In this document: positions 5,761 to 12,550 of the stretch, in pieces
Numbering within the stretch: position 1 is the first letter of the stretch
Layout of the letters: every line of letters starts with the position of its first letter
Notes under the pieces: generated by a model
Told to the model about the DNA's origin: nothing
Database searches by the model: none
The model's input: only the letters and a program-made list of their open reading frames with translations
Assembly (NCBI RefSeq): GCF_900187645.1
Contig: NZ_FYEE01000022.1
Location: forward strand, 1-34,929
DNA from: Pseudomonas sp. Irchel 3E20
Lineage (GTDB): Bacteria > Pseudomonadota > Gammaproteobacteria > Pseudomonadales > Pseudomonadaceae
Length of the DNA stretch: 34,929 nt
Direction of reading: 5' to 3'
Position numbers and translations under genes: made by a program

Positions 5761-5796
5761 ACCATCGGTATTGATTAAAAATTAACAGATGGTTAA
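5734..5796. promoter_or_regulatory. OR: three CI/Cro operators spaced 24 bp
   Basis: Three 15-bp sites: 5734-5748 (TTAACCATTGGTTTA on the minus strand), 5758-5772 (GAAACCATCGGTATT) and 5782-5796 (TTAACAGATGGTTAA, a perfect TTAAC-N5-GTTAA dyad). Their centres (5741, 5765, 5789) are exactly 24 bp apart, close to the lambda OR spacing. The first overlaps PRM and the third overlaps PR. Confidence 0.8.
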
Positions 5797-5799
5797 TAT
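5771..5799 (+). promoter_or_regulatory. PR-type rightward early promoter
   Basis: -35 TTGATT (5771-5776), 17-bp spacer, -10 TAATAT (5794-5799). The spacer contains most of the operator at 5782-5796. It drives cro and the early right genes; the cro ATG lies about 22 bp past the expected start. Confidence 0.65.
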
Positions 5800-5827
5800 C
5801 GGCCTCATCTACAACCGAGGCGCAACC

Positions 5828-6022
5828 ATGAATGAGACTCCCCTCGACAAGTTCGTGGCTGACAAAGGGCAGTCCGAAGCCGCAAGACTTCTTCGGGTAA
5901 CTGCCCCAGCCATTCACAAAGCCCTTTCTGCGAAGCGAGATATCCGCGTGCTTGAACTCCCAGATGGGAGTTTTCAGGCGAAGGAGCAGCGTCCGTTTCC
6001 CTCCCAAAAATCTGCCGCTTAA
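5828..6022 (+). CDS. cro: Cro-like repressor
   Basis: A 64-residue protein, close to lambda Cro (66). The pattern is Cro-like throughout: GQSEAARLLRVTAPAIHKAL as the helix-turn-helix, then 'DIRVLELPDGSFQAKEQRPFPS', which parallels the 'DGS.YAEEVKPFPSNK' C-terminal strand of lambda Cro. The ATG at 5828 has GAGG upstream; an earlier in-frame ATG lies inside the operator/promoter region. It is divergent from cI across three operators, so it is expected to bind the same TTAAC-N5-GTTAA sites and promote lytic growth. Confidence 0.85.
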   Translation: MNETPLDKFVADKGQSEAARLLRVTAPAIHKALSAKRDIRVLELPDGSFQAKEQRPFPSQKSAA

Positions 6023-6053
6023 ACCAACTTAAACAGCCAGGAGCACTACCCGT

Positions 6054-6254
6054 ATGTACATGGACCCCAATCAAAAGCGCGCCATCCCGGTGAAGGTTCG
6101 TTTTGAACCTGTGCTTGATCGGATTCTGCGTAAAGCCGCCACCAAAACCCGCATGCAGCACGCCACGTATCTCTACGAAATCATCGAGTGGGCAGTGGCC
6201 AACGGTGTGATCGACGAACTCATGCAGGACAAACAAGAAGATATCGCGGGCTAA
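6054..6254 (+). CDS. Small Arc/RHH-like phage protein
   Basis: A 66-residue protein; AGGAG lies 10 bases before the ATG at 6054. 'AIPVKVRFEPVLDRILRKAATKTRMQHATYLYEIIEWAVANGVIDEL' has a short strand followed by two helices, the arrangement of ribbon-helix-helix regulators. It occupies the position of lambda cII, just after cro, but does not resemble CII. It is probably a small DNA-binding regulator; this rests on pattern only. Confidence 0.55.
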   Translation: MYMDPNQKRAIPVKVRFEPVLDRILRKAATKTRMQHATYLYEIIEWAVANGVIDELMQDKQEDIAG

Positions 6255-6273
6255 AGCCCCTTTGGAGGGCCGA

Positions 6274-6486
6274 ATGACCGTAATTCTTGAAAAGCTGCCG
6301 CCGGCTCATAGGCAAGAGATACAGCGGTTGATGAACAACAACGGCTGGAGCCTTGAGCGGGCACTGAATGAAATGGTGGAAGCGTCCATTGCAGCAGGGG
6401 CGCTTTCGGTCGTTGGGCGGAGGAAGGCCAAGGTGCTTCAGTTGGTGACCCCAATCAGGGCCTCTTGCAGGGACTCTTCAGGGTAG
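6274..6486 (+). CDS. Small phage protein, unknown function
   Basis: A 70-residue protein; the ATG at 6274 has GGAGGG seven bases upstream, which rules against the in-frame TTG at 6262. 'LPPAHRQEIQRLMNNNGWSLERALNEMVEASIAAGAL' predicts two helices of a short RHH-like or helical regulator. It follows the preceding gene by 19 bp and is the last gene before an intrinsic terminator. No family recognised. Confidence 0.6.
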   Translation: MTVILEKLPPAHRQEIQRLMNNNGWSLERALNEMVEASIAAGALSVVGRRKAKVLQLVTPIRASCRDSSG

Positions 6487-6521
6487 CCGAGAGGGCCTCT
6501 GCCAAATCCCAGACGAAAAAA

Positions 6522-6546
6522 AGCCAGGTTCGTGGCCTGGCTCTCT
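6522..6546 (+). terminator. Intrinsic terminator after the cro operon (tR1-like)
   Basis: AGCCAGG (6522-6528) and CCTGGCT (6536-6542) form a 7-bp stem with a 7-nt loop, preceded by an A-run and followed by CTCTT. The U-tract is weak. It separates cro and its two followers from the replication genes, as lambda tR1 does. Confidence 0.6.
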
Positions 6547-6568
6547 TAAATCGCTTGTGGAGCAAATC

Positions 6569-7429
6569 ATGCACCATCAAACCGAATCGATCAATACCCC
6601 CAACAATCCCGCGCCACGCTTTTCGCAATCTGAAAACGTGGCGCGGATTAAGCCCGTGACTCCTTTCGACTTCCACGGCTTCCCTGTCCGCGTAATTGAC
6701 GACGGCCACGGTGAGCCTTGGTTCATCGCCAAGGACATCGCTGAAGCCCTCGGCTACTCCAACACCTCGAAGGCGATCAATGCTCACCGCAAAGCGGTCA
6801 GTACCTGCCATACCGAAATGGGAGGTCAGGTCCGCGCAGTGCAAATCATCCCTGAGCGCGACCTCTACCGTCTGGTGATGAAGTCCAAGCTCCCGGCTGC
6901 TGAGCAGTTCGAGGAGTGGGTGGTCGGGCAGGTGCTGCCGAGCATCCGCAAGACCGGCACCTTTTCTGCCCAAGGCCCGAACAACTCCAAAATCGTCGGC
7001 GAGCTGGCAATCCTTGAGTGCTTCGATCGCCTGCTCAAGCCTGCGCCCTCCAGCAAAATGATGATGCTTGCCCAGATCGCCGCCAACAACGGTCTGGACG
7101 CCAAGTTCCTCCCGGGCTACGCCGTGGACGCCGCTTCTGATGCTGCTGGCGGCTCTTCCATGCCTACCAAGGCCGTCACTGCTCTCATCAAGGAAAACAA
7201 TATCAGCAGCACGGCGCCTGGCTTCAATCGCGCCCTGGCTGCCCATGGTTTCCTCAAGGTTATGCAGCGCAAGAACTCCAAGGGCGTGTCTGTCGATTTC
7301 TGGTCTGTGACTGAAAAGGGCCTCCAGTACGGCAAGAACCTCACCAGCCCTCAATGCCCCCGCGAGACGCAGCCTCACTGGTACGTGGATCGCTTCCTTG
7401 AATTGGCCACTTTGGTCGGGAAGGCCTGA
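6569..7429 (+). CDS. Bro-N family phage antirepressor-like protein
   Basis: 286 residues; start at the ATG at 6569 with GGAG seven bases upstream. The Bro-N domain covers about residues 28-135: FDFHGFPVRVIDD, PWFIAKDIAEALGYSNTSKAI, the 'RDLYRLVMKSKLPAAEQFEEWV' helix and 'VLPSIRKTG'. The C-terminal part (residues 140-286) resembles the DNA-binding half found in phage antirepressors. Such proteins usually bind DNA or antagonise repressors. Residues about 14-30 (RFSQSENVARI) are encoded by a palindromic element that recurs near 12880, possibly an insertion. Confidence 0.8.
   Translation: MHHQTESINTPNNPAPRFSQSENVARIKPVTPFDFHGFPVRVIDDGHGEPWFIAKDIAEALGYSNTSKAINAHRKAVSTCHTEMGGQVRAVQIIPERDLYRLVMKSKLPAAEQFEEWVVGQVLPSIRKTGTFSAQGPNNSKIVGELAILECFDRLLKPAPSSKMMMLAQIAANNGLDAKFLPGYAVDAASDAAGGSSMPTKAVTALIKENNISSTAPGFNRALAAHGFLKVMQRKNSKGVSVDFWSVTEKGLQYGKNLTSPQCPRETQPHWYVDRFLELATLVGKA
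6604..6651. repeat. Palindromic element, copy 1 (inside the antirepressor gene)
   Basis: Arms CCGCGCCACG (6609-6618) and CGTGGCGCGG (6637-6646) are exact complements. An inner stem TTTTC/GAAAA and outer AATCC/GGATT bring it to about 18 paired bases with two single-base interruptions. Bases 6632-6651 are the exact reverse complement of 12880-12899. Confidence 0.75.
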
Positions 7430-7430
7430 C

Positions 7431-8408
7431 ATGCAATACACAGTCACGATTAACCAGGTGAAGGCGCTGGAATGGGGGCTGAACTCTCAGCAGGCCCTGC
7501 TGTTCGCCTTCGTCTACGGCTGCCCGAGCTGGACCAAGCCAATCAAGACTGACGACGGGATCTTCTTCGCGCTGAGCAAGGCCAAGATCATCGAGGAGCT
7601 GCCGCTACTCACTGATAAACCGGATACCGCTTACCGCATGTTGAAGGCCCTGGAAGAGGCTGGTTTGATTGAGCTTTCCAGCACTTCAAACATCACACTT
7701 TTTCGCCTCACAGAGAAAGCCGTCGAGTGGAACCAGAAACTTGACGGGTCGGAAAAATATCCGACCCCACCAAAAAACAAAGGTCGGAAAAATATCCGAT
7801 CTACCTCGGATAAATCTCCGAGCAAGGTCGGAAAAAAATCCGTGCAAGGGTCGGATAAATCTCCGACAAATCAGGATACCAACCATCAGGATACAGATCA
7901 GGGCACCAGTCAGGACTTGCAGGACGCCACCGGCAAGCCGGCTCAGTCCCGCGGCTTGGTGCTGGTGGTTGACCGCACCGATACTCCCCGGGTCGAGATC
8001 CCCGCCGACATGCCTGGCCCCAAAGACCAGGCCTGCAAAACCTTCAAGGTCTGGGCGAACTACGCCATGGCCTACCGCAAGCGCTACAGCGCCTGGCCGG
8101 TGTGGAACGCCAAGGTCGGTGGTCAGCTTGGCCAACTGGTTGACCGCCTGGGCGCCGACGTCGCCCACCACGTCGCTGCCCACTTCCTGAAAACCAGCGA
8201 TGCCGCCGTCCTGCGCAAGTGTCACAGCCTCAACGAGCTGCTAGTCAACGCCGAGAGCTACCACACCCAGTGGGTCACTGGGCAGCGAATCAACGGCGCA
8301 ACCGCTCGCCAGATGGAACGGACTGAGGCGAACCTCTCCGCAGCGGAACAGGCCGCCCAGATGGTTCTGGCCAAGCGCCAAGCAGGTGACCGCAATGAAT
8401 ACCTCTGA
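7431..8408 (+). CDS. O-like replication initiator with internal origin
   Basis: 325 residues; the ATG follows the antirepressor stop by one base. The N-terminal part (ALLFAFVYGCPSW, 'IFFALSKAKIIEELPLLTDKPDTAYRMLKALEEAGLIEL') is a winged-helix like those of phage replication proteins. The middle (residues about 100-150) is a low-complexity K/S/D/T-rich linker encoded by the iterons. The C-terminal region (FKVWANYAMAYRKRYSAWPVWNAKVGGQLGQLV) resembles domains common after phage initiator HTHs. As with lambda O, the gene contains its own origin. The exact family is uncertain. Confidence 0.75.
   Translation: MQYTVTINQVKALEWGLNSQQALLFAFVYGCPSWTKPIKTDDGIFFALSKAKIIEELPLLTDKPDTAYRMLKALEEAGLIELSSTSNITLFRLTEKAVEWNQKLDGSEKYPTPPKNKGRKNIRSTSDKSPSKVGKKSVQGSDKSPTNQDTNHQDTDQGTSQDLQDATGKPAQSRGLVLVVDRTDTPRVEIPADMPGPKDQACKTFKVWANYAMAYRKRYSAWPVWNAKVGGQLGQLVDRLGADVAHHVAAHFLKTSDAAVLRKCHSLNELLVNAESYHTQWVTGQRINGATARQMERTEANLSAAEQAAQMVLAKRQAGDRNEYL
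7747..7868 (+). repeat. Replication origin candidate: five iterons
   Basis: Five copies of a palindromic motif with core TCGGAWAAATMTCCGA start at 7749, 7784, 7806, 7828 (degenerate right arm) and 7851. The last four are spaced 22-23 bp, about two helical turns, and the first is 35 bp from the second. They lie inside the O-like gene, as the four lambda iterons lie in O. Short direct repeats of ATCAGGATAC follow (7873-7900). Confidence 0.75.
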
Positions 8409-9192
8409 AATGAACGACCAGCAGGTCGCCGGGCTGGCCGCTGCCATCTGCGCCACCGCCGAAGCCATGGGTCAGGAAATGAACCCAGGCACCGCCGCGA
8501 TGATGGCCGAAGACCTCTGCGCGTATCCGGTGCCTGTCGTCAAAGCCGCGTTGAAGGCTTGCCGCTTCGAGGTGAGGGGGAAATTGGCTATGGCCGACAT
8601 TCTCCAGCGTGTGCAGACCTCCGATGGCCGTCCGGGTAAGGACGAGGCCTGGGCCATTGCCATGACCACCAACGACGAGTTTGAAACGGTGGTGCTGACC
8701 GACGAGATCCAGTTGGCCCTGGCTGCCGCAAAGCCCGTCCTCGACGCCGGCGACAAGATCGGCGCCCGCATGGCTTTCATCGGCGCTTACGAGCGGTTCG
8801 TCGTCCAGGCCCGCGAGGACGCCAGGCCGGTGAACTGGCACGTCTCTGTCGGGTTCGACGCCGGCCGCCGCATCCAGGCCGTCACCAAGGCCATGGAGCT
8901 GAAGCGTATTCCTCGCGAGCACGCCCAGAAGTACCTGGCCGACCTGAGTGTCGGGCCTGTCACCGAAGACGGCCGCGCCATTGCTGGCCTGCTGACGGGT
9001 GCGGTAACCCAGCCGGCCCCGGCCCTCCGCCAGAAGCTCGAGCTTGTGAAGAGTTCAATGCTGGAAATGCGCAAAGCCAGCGCTGAGCGAAAGATCGAAA
9101 TGCGGATTGAAGCGGCCAATGAATTGGCGAATCGCCGGGCGCTGCTGATCCGGCAGGCCCAGGAACTGGAAGAGAAGAGGGCGGCTCAATGA
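8395..9192 (+). CDS. Hypothetical protein in the position of lambda P (helicase loader?)
   Basis: 265 residues; ATG at 8395 (AGGTG upstream), overlapping the O-like gene by 14 bases. 'DLCAYPVPVVKAALKACRFEVRGKLAMADILQRVQTSDGRPGKDEAWAIA' is a conserved pattern I know from Pseudomonas and Burkholderia phages, where it is uncharacterised. No Walker motif is visible, so it is not an AAA+ DnaC-type loader. Lambda P also lacks one. The position just after the initiator suggests a replication role; the C-terminus is a long charged helix. Confidence 0.55.
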   Translation: MNTSEMNDQQVAGLAAAICATAEAMGQEMNPGTAAMMAEDLCAYPVPVVKAALKACRFEVRGKLAMADILQRVQTSDGRPGKDEAWAIAMTTNDEFETVVLTDEIQLALAAAKPVLDAGDKIGARMAFIGAYERFVVQAREDARPVNWHVSVGFDAGRRIQAVTKAMELKRIPREHAQKYLADLSVGPVTEDGRAIAGLLTGAVTQPAPALRQKLELVKSSMLEMRKASAERKIEMRIEAANELANRRALLIRQAQELEEKRAAQ

Positions 9193-9515
9193 CCGACTAC
9201 ACCGAACTGAAACGGCTGGCCGAGGCTGCCCAGTACCAGAATCACGAATTCCAGCATGAGTTGGTGCGTGCAACCACGGCATTCTTCGGGGGGTGCATTC
9301 CCGAGCAGATCCTTGAACTCATCGCCGAGCGCGACCAGCTCAAGGCCGAGAACGAGGCGCTGCGCAATGGGCTTCGTTTGGCGCGGCACTGGTGTGCGTC
9401 TGCATTGAAGGCCGCGCGGGTAGATTCGCAACCGTCCGAACTACTCGATATCGCATGCCTCCTGCGACATCAGGCGTCGGATATTGACGCCGCCATGGGC
9501 AAGGGAGAGCAGTAA
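9189..9515 (+). CDS. Ead/Ea22-like family protein
   Basis: 108 residues, overlapping the previous gene by four bases (ATGA). 'YTELKRLAEAAQ...FFGGCIPEQILELIAERDQLKAENEALRNGLR' matches the Ead/Ea22-like pattern (LKRLAEAA ... ILALIAERD.L.AENE.L), with a coiled coil around residues 45-65. Members are accessory early proteins of unknown function. The Trp/His motif after LAEAA in many members is absent here. Confidence 0.65.
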   Translation: MTDYTELKRLAEAAQYQNHEFQHELVRATTAFFGGCIPEQILELIAERDQLKAENEALRNGLRLARHWCASALKAARVDSQPSELLDIACLLRHQASDIDAAMGKGEQ

Positions 9516-9874
9516 TGATCGACATGAATGAAGTGCTCGATCTACAGCGCAAAGGTGACTTCGCCGAACTGACGCGCCGAGGCATTCAAATATCTGACGG
9601 CAAGATGGAGAAGGCCGAAGGCTGGGCCAAGCCGTGCTTTAGCGGATTCCGCGCCCATTACTTCGTCCAGTTGTCTGCAAATGCAATAGGCCCAGGTGGC
9701 CGTTATCGCTCCTGGAAGTCGGAGTGCGGCGCTGAAACCACGACGCACGACAAGGCGCCGATGTTCGGGATGGGTAACTGGGACCGTTGCAAGGCCTGCC
9801 TGAAAAAGCGAAACGCAAAGCGCAGCCTTGAAGCAACGCAGGCTGCGCATATGGGCAATGGAGAGTGGTCATGA
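9515..9874 (+). CDS. Hypothetical nin-region protein
   Basis: 119 residues; TAATG overlap with the preceding stop. The C-terminal half has a CGAETT segment and CKAC pair (residues 75-97) that could bind zinc, followed by a basic stretch (KKRNAKR). Residues 40-60 (FSGFRAHYFVQLSANAIGPGGRYRSWKSECG) read like a compact domain. I recognise no family. It is translationally coupled on both sides in the nin-like cluster. Confidence 0.6.
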   Translation: MIDMNEVLDLQRKGDFAELTRRGIQISDGKMEKAEGWAKPCFSGFRAHYFVQLSANAIGPGGRYRSWKSECGAETTTHDKAPMFGMGNWDRCKACLKKRNAKRSLEATQAAHMGNGEWS

Positions 9875-10287
9875 CCAGCCTCCAGATCCGCAACGAATCC
9901 GACCGCAACAAGGCGATGGGTTATATCGCCGGCCTGGACCTGGCCAAGCCCAAGAAGCTGGCCATCACCGACGTGGATCGCAGCGGGGAGCAGAACAAGG
10001 CCCTGCACGCGGCGCTGGCAGATATCGCCGGCCAGGTCGAGCACGCCGGGAAGAAGTGGGATGTCCTGATCTGGAAGCGCCTGCTGACGGCCGCCTGGCT
10101 GCGTGAGTCGGGCGATCAACCGCAGATGATACCGGCAGTAGACGGCAACGGCTTCGACGTCATCTACGAGCGCACCAGCAAGCTCACCGTGAAGCAGTGC
10201 GGCGAGTTGATCGAGTGGGTGCATGCGTTTGGTGCTGAACACCAGGTGCGCTGGACGCAGAAAGATCATTGGGAGGGTCGCTACTGA
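9871..10287 (+). CDS. ninB: NinB recombination protein
   Basis: 138 residues, the usual NinB size. Recognisable features are 'ALHAALADIAGQVEHAGKKWDVLIWKRLLTAAWLRE' and the C-terminal 'YERTSKLTVKQCGELIEWVHAFGAEHQVRW'. NinB (Orf) is a lambda recombination mediator that acts with Red and binds single-stranded DNA. The ATG at 9871 has GGAG upstream and overlaps the previous stop by four bases. Confidence 0.85.
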   Translation: MTSLQIRNESDRNKAMGYIAGLDLAKPKKLAITDVDRSGEQNKALHAALADIAGQVEHAGKKWDVLIWKRLLTAAWLRESGDQPQMIPAVDGNGFDVIYERTSKLTVKQCGELIEWVHAFGAEHQVRWTQKDHWEGRY

Positions 10288-10886
10288 TGCTCGCCTCCAA
10301 ACAACCCAAGGCCAAGAACTGCAAAAACCCAGATTGCAGGGACTCCTTCGTCCCTCAGCGCCTCGGTCAGTCGGTGTGCAGTCCGAAGTGTGGCCTTGCC
10401 ATCAAGGACGTTAACCAGGAGAGGGCGCGCAAGTCCCTGGCCCAGGTGGAGCGATCTGAGATCAAGGTCCGCAAGGAGAAGCTGAAGAGCAGGGCGGATC
10501 ACCTGCGCGAGGCCCAGGCCGCGGTGAATGAGTACGTGCGCCTGCGTGACGCTCACCTGCCGTGCATCAGCTGCGACTCCACGCCGAACGACAACGACCT
10601 CATGACCGGCAGCCGGTGGGATGCTGGACATTACCGATCCGTGGGCGCCTGCCCAGAGCTGCGCTTCGAGCCGCTGAACATCCATCGCCAGTGCGTGAAG
10701 TGCAACCGCAACCTATCCGGAAACGCCGTGGAGTACCGAATTCGCCTGGTACTGCGCATCGGCGCCGAGAAGGTCGCATGGATCGAAGGGCCTCATGAGG
10801 CGCGCAAGTACTCCGTGGATGAGATCAAGGCCATCAAGGCCAGCTATCGGGAAAAGACCAGAGAACTGAAGAGGGCTGCTGCATGA
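10287..10886 (+). CDS. ninG: NinG (Rap-like) recombination nuclease
   Basis: 199 residues, start overlapping the ninB stop (TGATG). The N-terminal zinc cluster is CKNPDC...CSPKC. Then a long basic helix, then the NinG core CISCD...WDAGHYRSVGACPELRFEPLNIHRQCVKCNRNLSGN, an HNH-like zinc-bound fold. Lambda Rap (NinG) is a Holliday-junction nuclease. The family features are all present, with no missing key residues. Confidence 0.9.
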   Translation: MLASKQPKAKNCKNPDCRDSFVPQRLGQSVCSPKCGLAIKDVNQERARKSLAQVERSEIKVRKEKLKSRADHLREAQAAVNEYVRLRDAHLPCISCDSTPNDNDLMTGSRWDAGHYRSVGACPELRFEPLNIHRQCVKCNRNLSGNAVEYRIRLVLRIGAEKVAWIEGPHEARKYSVDEIKAIKASYREKTRELKRAAA

Positions 10887-11464
10887 AGATCAACTCAGCG
10901 CGCCAGGCTTGGCATGACTGCAAGTACAACCCGGCCCCCGGCCAGACCTCTGACGTTGTTCAATTGGGCGTGGTGGTGCAGAACACCGAGCGCGGGCCCA
11001 CGGCGAACCACGCGGTGCATAGCGCCTTGGCTGGTCAGATCCAGTCCGCAATCGCGCGGCTTCACTATCAGCTTCGCGCCTTTGGGAATGCCATGTACGC
11101 CGCAGAGCCTACCGATGATGATCGGGATGATGCTGAAGGGGCCGTATTCAATCTGGCCTGTTCCCGGGCGCCGCGCATGACGGCCGACAAGAGAGGGCGG
11201 GGCGAGTACGTGGCCAAGGGTGTGTTCCGTCGCTATCGCTACATGCACCAGGGCGGGCAGTCTTCAAATCCTGACCCTCTCATCAAGCCCGAGGTGTTCC
11301 GTGCCTGGATGGTTGCAGAGTATGGCGTCAAGCTTCCATCCACGGCATGGAGTCGTGACTGGGAGCCTTTCGTGCAGCTCTGTTTCGACGCTTGCTATGA
11401 CATTGATGCGAAAGCACTAAGCCCGATTGGCGGGGTGATTTACAAGATGCAGGAGGCCGCTTGA
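10883..11464 (+). CDS. Q-position protein (putative late antiterminator)
   Basis: 193 residues, overlapping ninG by four bases. I do not recognise a domain; the protein is Arg-rich in the middle (CSRAPRMTADKRGRGEYVAKGVFRRYRYM) and ends with IGGVIYKMQEAA. The case for a Q-type antiterminator is context: it is the last gene of the nin cluster, a PR'-like promoter starts on its last two codons, and an intrinsic terminator follows about 70 bp later. Several intrinsic terminators in the late operon need such a protein. Confidence 0.5.
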   Translation: MKINSARQAWHDCKYNPAPGQTSDVVQLGVVVQNTERGPTANHAVHSALAGQIQSAIARLHYQLRAFGNAMYAAEPTDDDRDDAEGAVFNLACSRAPRMTADKRGRGEYVAKGVFRRYRYMHQGGQSSNPDPLIKPEVFRAWMVAEYGVKLPSTAWSRDWEPFVQLCFDACYDIDAKALSPIGGVIYKMQEAA

Positions 11465-11489
11465 CTTCCCGCACGGCTGAGGGCATGAT
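11461..11489 (+). promoter_or_regulatory. PR'-like late promoter
   Basis: -35 TTGACT (11461-11466), 17-bp spacer, -10 CATGAT (11484-11489). It begins on the last two codons of the putative Q gene and is followed by a terminator starting about 35 nt past the expected start, the lambda PR'/tR' arrangement. Confidence 0.5.
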
Positions 11490-11531
11490 TTCCCCATATT
11501 GAGTATTTTGCCTGCGGCAACTTGCTCCACT

Positions 11532-11557
11532 AACCCTGCTTTCGAGCGGGGTTTTTT
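11532..11557 (+). terminator. Intrinsic terminator (tR'-like)
   Basis: AACCCTGC (11532-11539) pairs with GCGGGGTT (11546-11553) with one G-T wobble, loop TTTCGA, followed by a run of T. It would stop late transcription before the tRNA genes unless antiterminated. Confidence 0.8.
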
Positions 11558-11570
11558 GTGTCTTAAATTC

Positions 11571-11646
11571 GCCGCCATAGCTCCAGTGGTAGAGCAGTCG
11601 CCTTGTAAGCGAATGGCCCGGGGTTCGAATCCTCGTGGCGGCACCA
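11571..11646 (+). tRNA. tRNA-Thr(UGU)
   Basis: A full 76-nt cloverleaf with encoded CCA. The acceptor arm is GCCGCCA/TGGCGGC, the D-arm GCTC/GAGC and the anticodon loop CTTGTAA, giving anticodon TGT (Thr, ACA codons). The T-arm CGGGG-TTCGAAT-CCTCG has one G-T pair. The top of the anticodon stem has one mismatch (G-A). Confidence 0.93.
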
Positions 11647-11649
11647 CAT

Positions 11650-11724
11650 TGGCATGTAGCTCAGAGGTAGAGCAGGCGGCTGTTAACCGCCCGGTCGGAG
11701 GTTCGATCCCTCCCTTGCCAGCCA
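11650..11724 (+). tRNA. tRNA-Asn(GUU)
   Basis: A 75-nt cloverleaf starting three bases after tRNA-Thr, with CCA encoded. The acceptor arm is TGGCATG/CTTGCCA (one T-T mismatch), the anticodon stem GGCGG/CCGCC with loop CTGTTAA, anticodon GTT (Asn). The T-arm GGAGG-TTCGATC-CCTCC is perfect. Confidence 0.93.
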
Positions 11725-12030
11725 GTAACACCTGTAGCCAGGACAGCCCTCGGGAAGGCCTGGACGCTGATAAGCCGGAAAGTACAGCGCTTCAAGAAAA
11801 CACCGGCAGCCCGCGCACCCTGTCCCATCACCATGCTTACAGGGTGGCGCGAGACAGGAAGGGCGAGATCGATGCATTGGGGCGTCGGCACCTGGATCGT
11901 CTTCGGCAGACGGCGGGAAAGACCACGCACCTATTGAGGGGCTCGGCATTGTGCGGGGCTTTTTGTTGATTGGCTCGTGCGCTTGAGGTATTGCTATTGC
12001 GTACTATCAATCTCTACGAGACACGGCAAG
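11725..12030 (+). other. Non-coding late leader with a strong inverted repeat
   Basis: I see no gene in these 306 bases. The inverted repeat CACCCTGT/ACAGGGTG (11816-11823/11839-11846) extends through CGCG/CGCG (11812-11815/11848-11851) with one bulged G, giving a 12-bp stem. Smaller hairpins CCAGG/CCTGG (about 11738-11762) and CGTCT/AGACG (near 11900) are also present. A GGGGC followed by five T occurs near 11955 without a good stem. It may be processed tRNA trailer or late leader RNA. Confidence 0.4.
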
Positions 12031-12420
12031 ATGATCAACATCAATCAGACCATATTAGCTGCCGCCTCTGAGTCTCCTCCGTGGGCTGACTATGCTTTAC
12101 GCAGAGTTGTAAAAGCCGTCAATGATTCGCGTATAGAGATGGCGATAACTCTGTCGTCGGGTTCGATAGTTATCAAGGGAACTTTGATCGCTATCGACGC
12201 GTATTACGATCATCTCGCTGTTCGTCTCGCTGACGTGCTGAATGAGTCGGCTGATTTGCGGCGAACGCAAGATGAGTTGAAAGAAGCCGGCAATAGCCTT
12301 CCTTACTATATCCATCTTAAAAATTCGGCCATTTTTGTTGGTGGCTCTCAGACCAGTATTAGCGGAGAGGGCCTGTGGCGAGGCGCTATCAGTAGCATCA
12401 ATGGATATTCGCTTGGCTAA
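12031..12420 (+). CDS. Hypothetical protein, possibly Sm-like fold
   Basis: 129 residues from the ATG at 12031; the ribosome site is weak. The centre (IEMAITLSSGSIVIKGTLIAIDAYYDHLAVRLADVL ... YYIHLKNSAIFVGG) alternates short beta strands in the order expected of an LSm-like or GvpU-like small barrel. It lies between the tRNA leader and two hairpin terminators ahead of the holin. No firm family; its base composition is AT-richer than the neighbouring late genes. Confidence 0.55.
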   Translation: MININQTILAAASESPPWADYALRRVVKAVNDSRIEMAITLSSGSIVIKGTLIAIDAYYDHLAVRLADVLNESADLRRTQDELKEAGNSLPYYIHLKNSAIFVGGSQTSISGEGLWRGAISSINGYSLG

Positions 12421-12455
12421 TGGGCTGAGTTCGCAGAAATGTATTTTTAAACGGG

Positions 12456-12520
12456 GCCTCAGCATTCGCTGGGGCTCTTTCGTTTTCGGGCTTTGCCCAG
12501 GCCTACGCAGGCCATTTTTA
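12456..12520 (+). terminator. Tandem hairpins/terminators before the holin
   Basis: GCCTCAGC-ATTC-GCTGGGGC (12456-12475) is an 8-bp stem with one wobble, followed by TCTTTCGTTTT. Then GGGC-TTT-GCCC (12488-12498) and GGCCT-ACGC-AGGCC (12500-12513) followed by ATTTTTATT. At least the first and last look like intrinsic terminators. Confidence 0.65.
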
Positions 12521-12550
12521 TTCCTAACTCCCTGACGGGGAGGAACCGAG

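Noticed and set aside
6455..7447. 330-codon minus-strand frame opposite the antirepressor
   Set aside because: Shadow of the Bro-N gene, which has clear family motifs and a ribosome site.
7747..7868. CRISPR-like array
   Set aside because: The repeats are only 16-20 bp, palindromic, spaced by a few bases and lie in a coding sequence; they are iterons, not repeats with unique spacers.
11940..11970. Terminator at GGGGCTTTTTG
   Set aside because: The T-run is present but no stable stem can be drawn directly before it.
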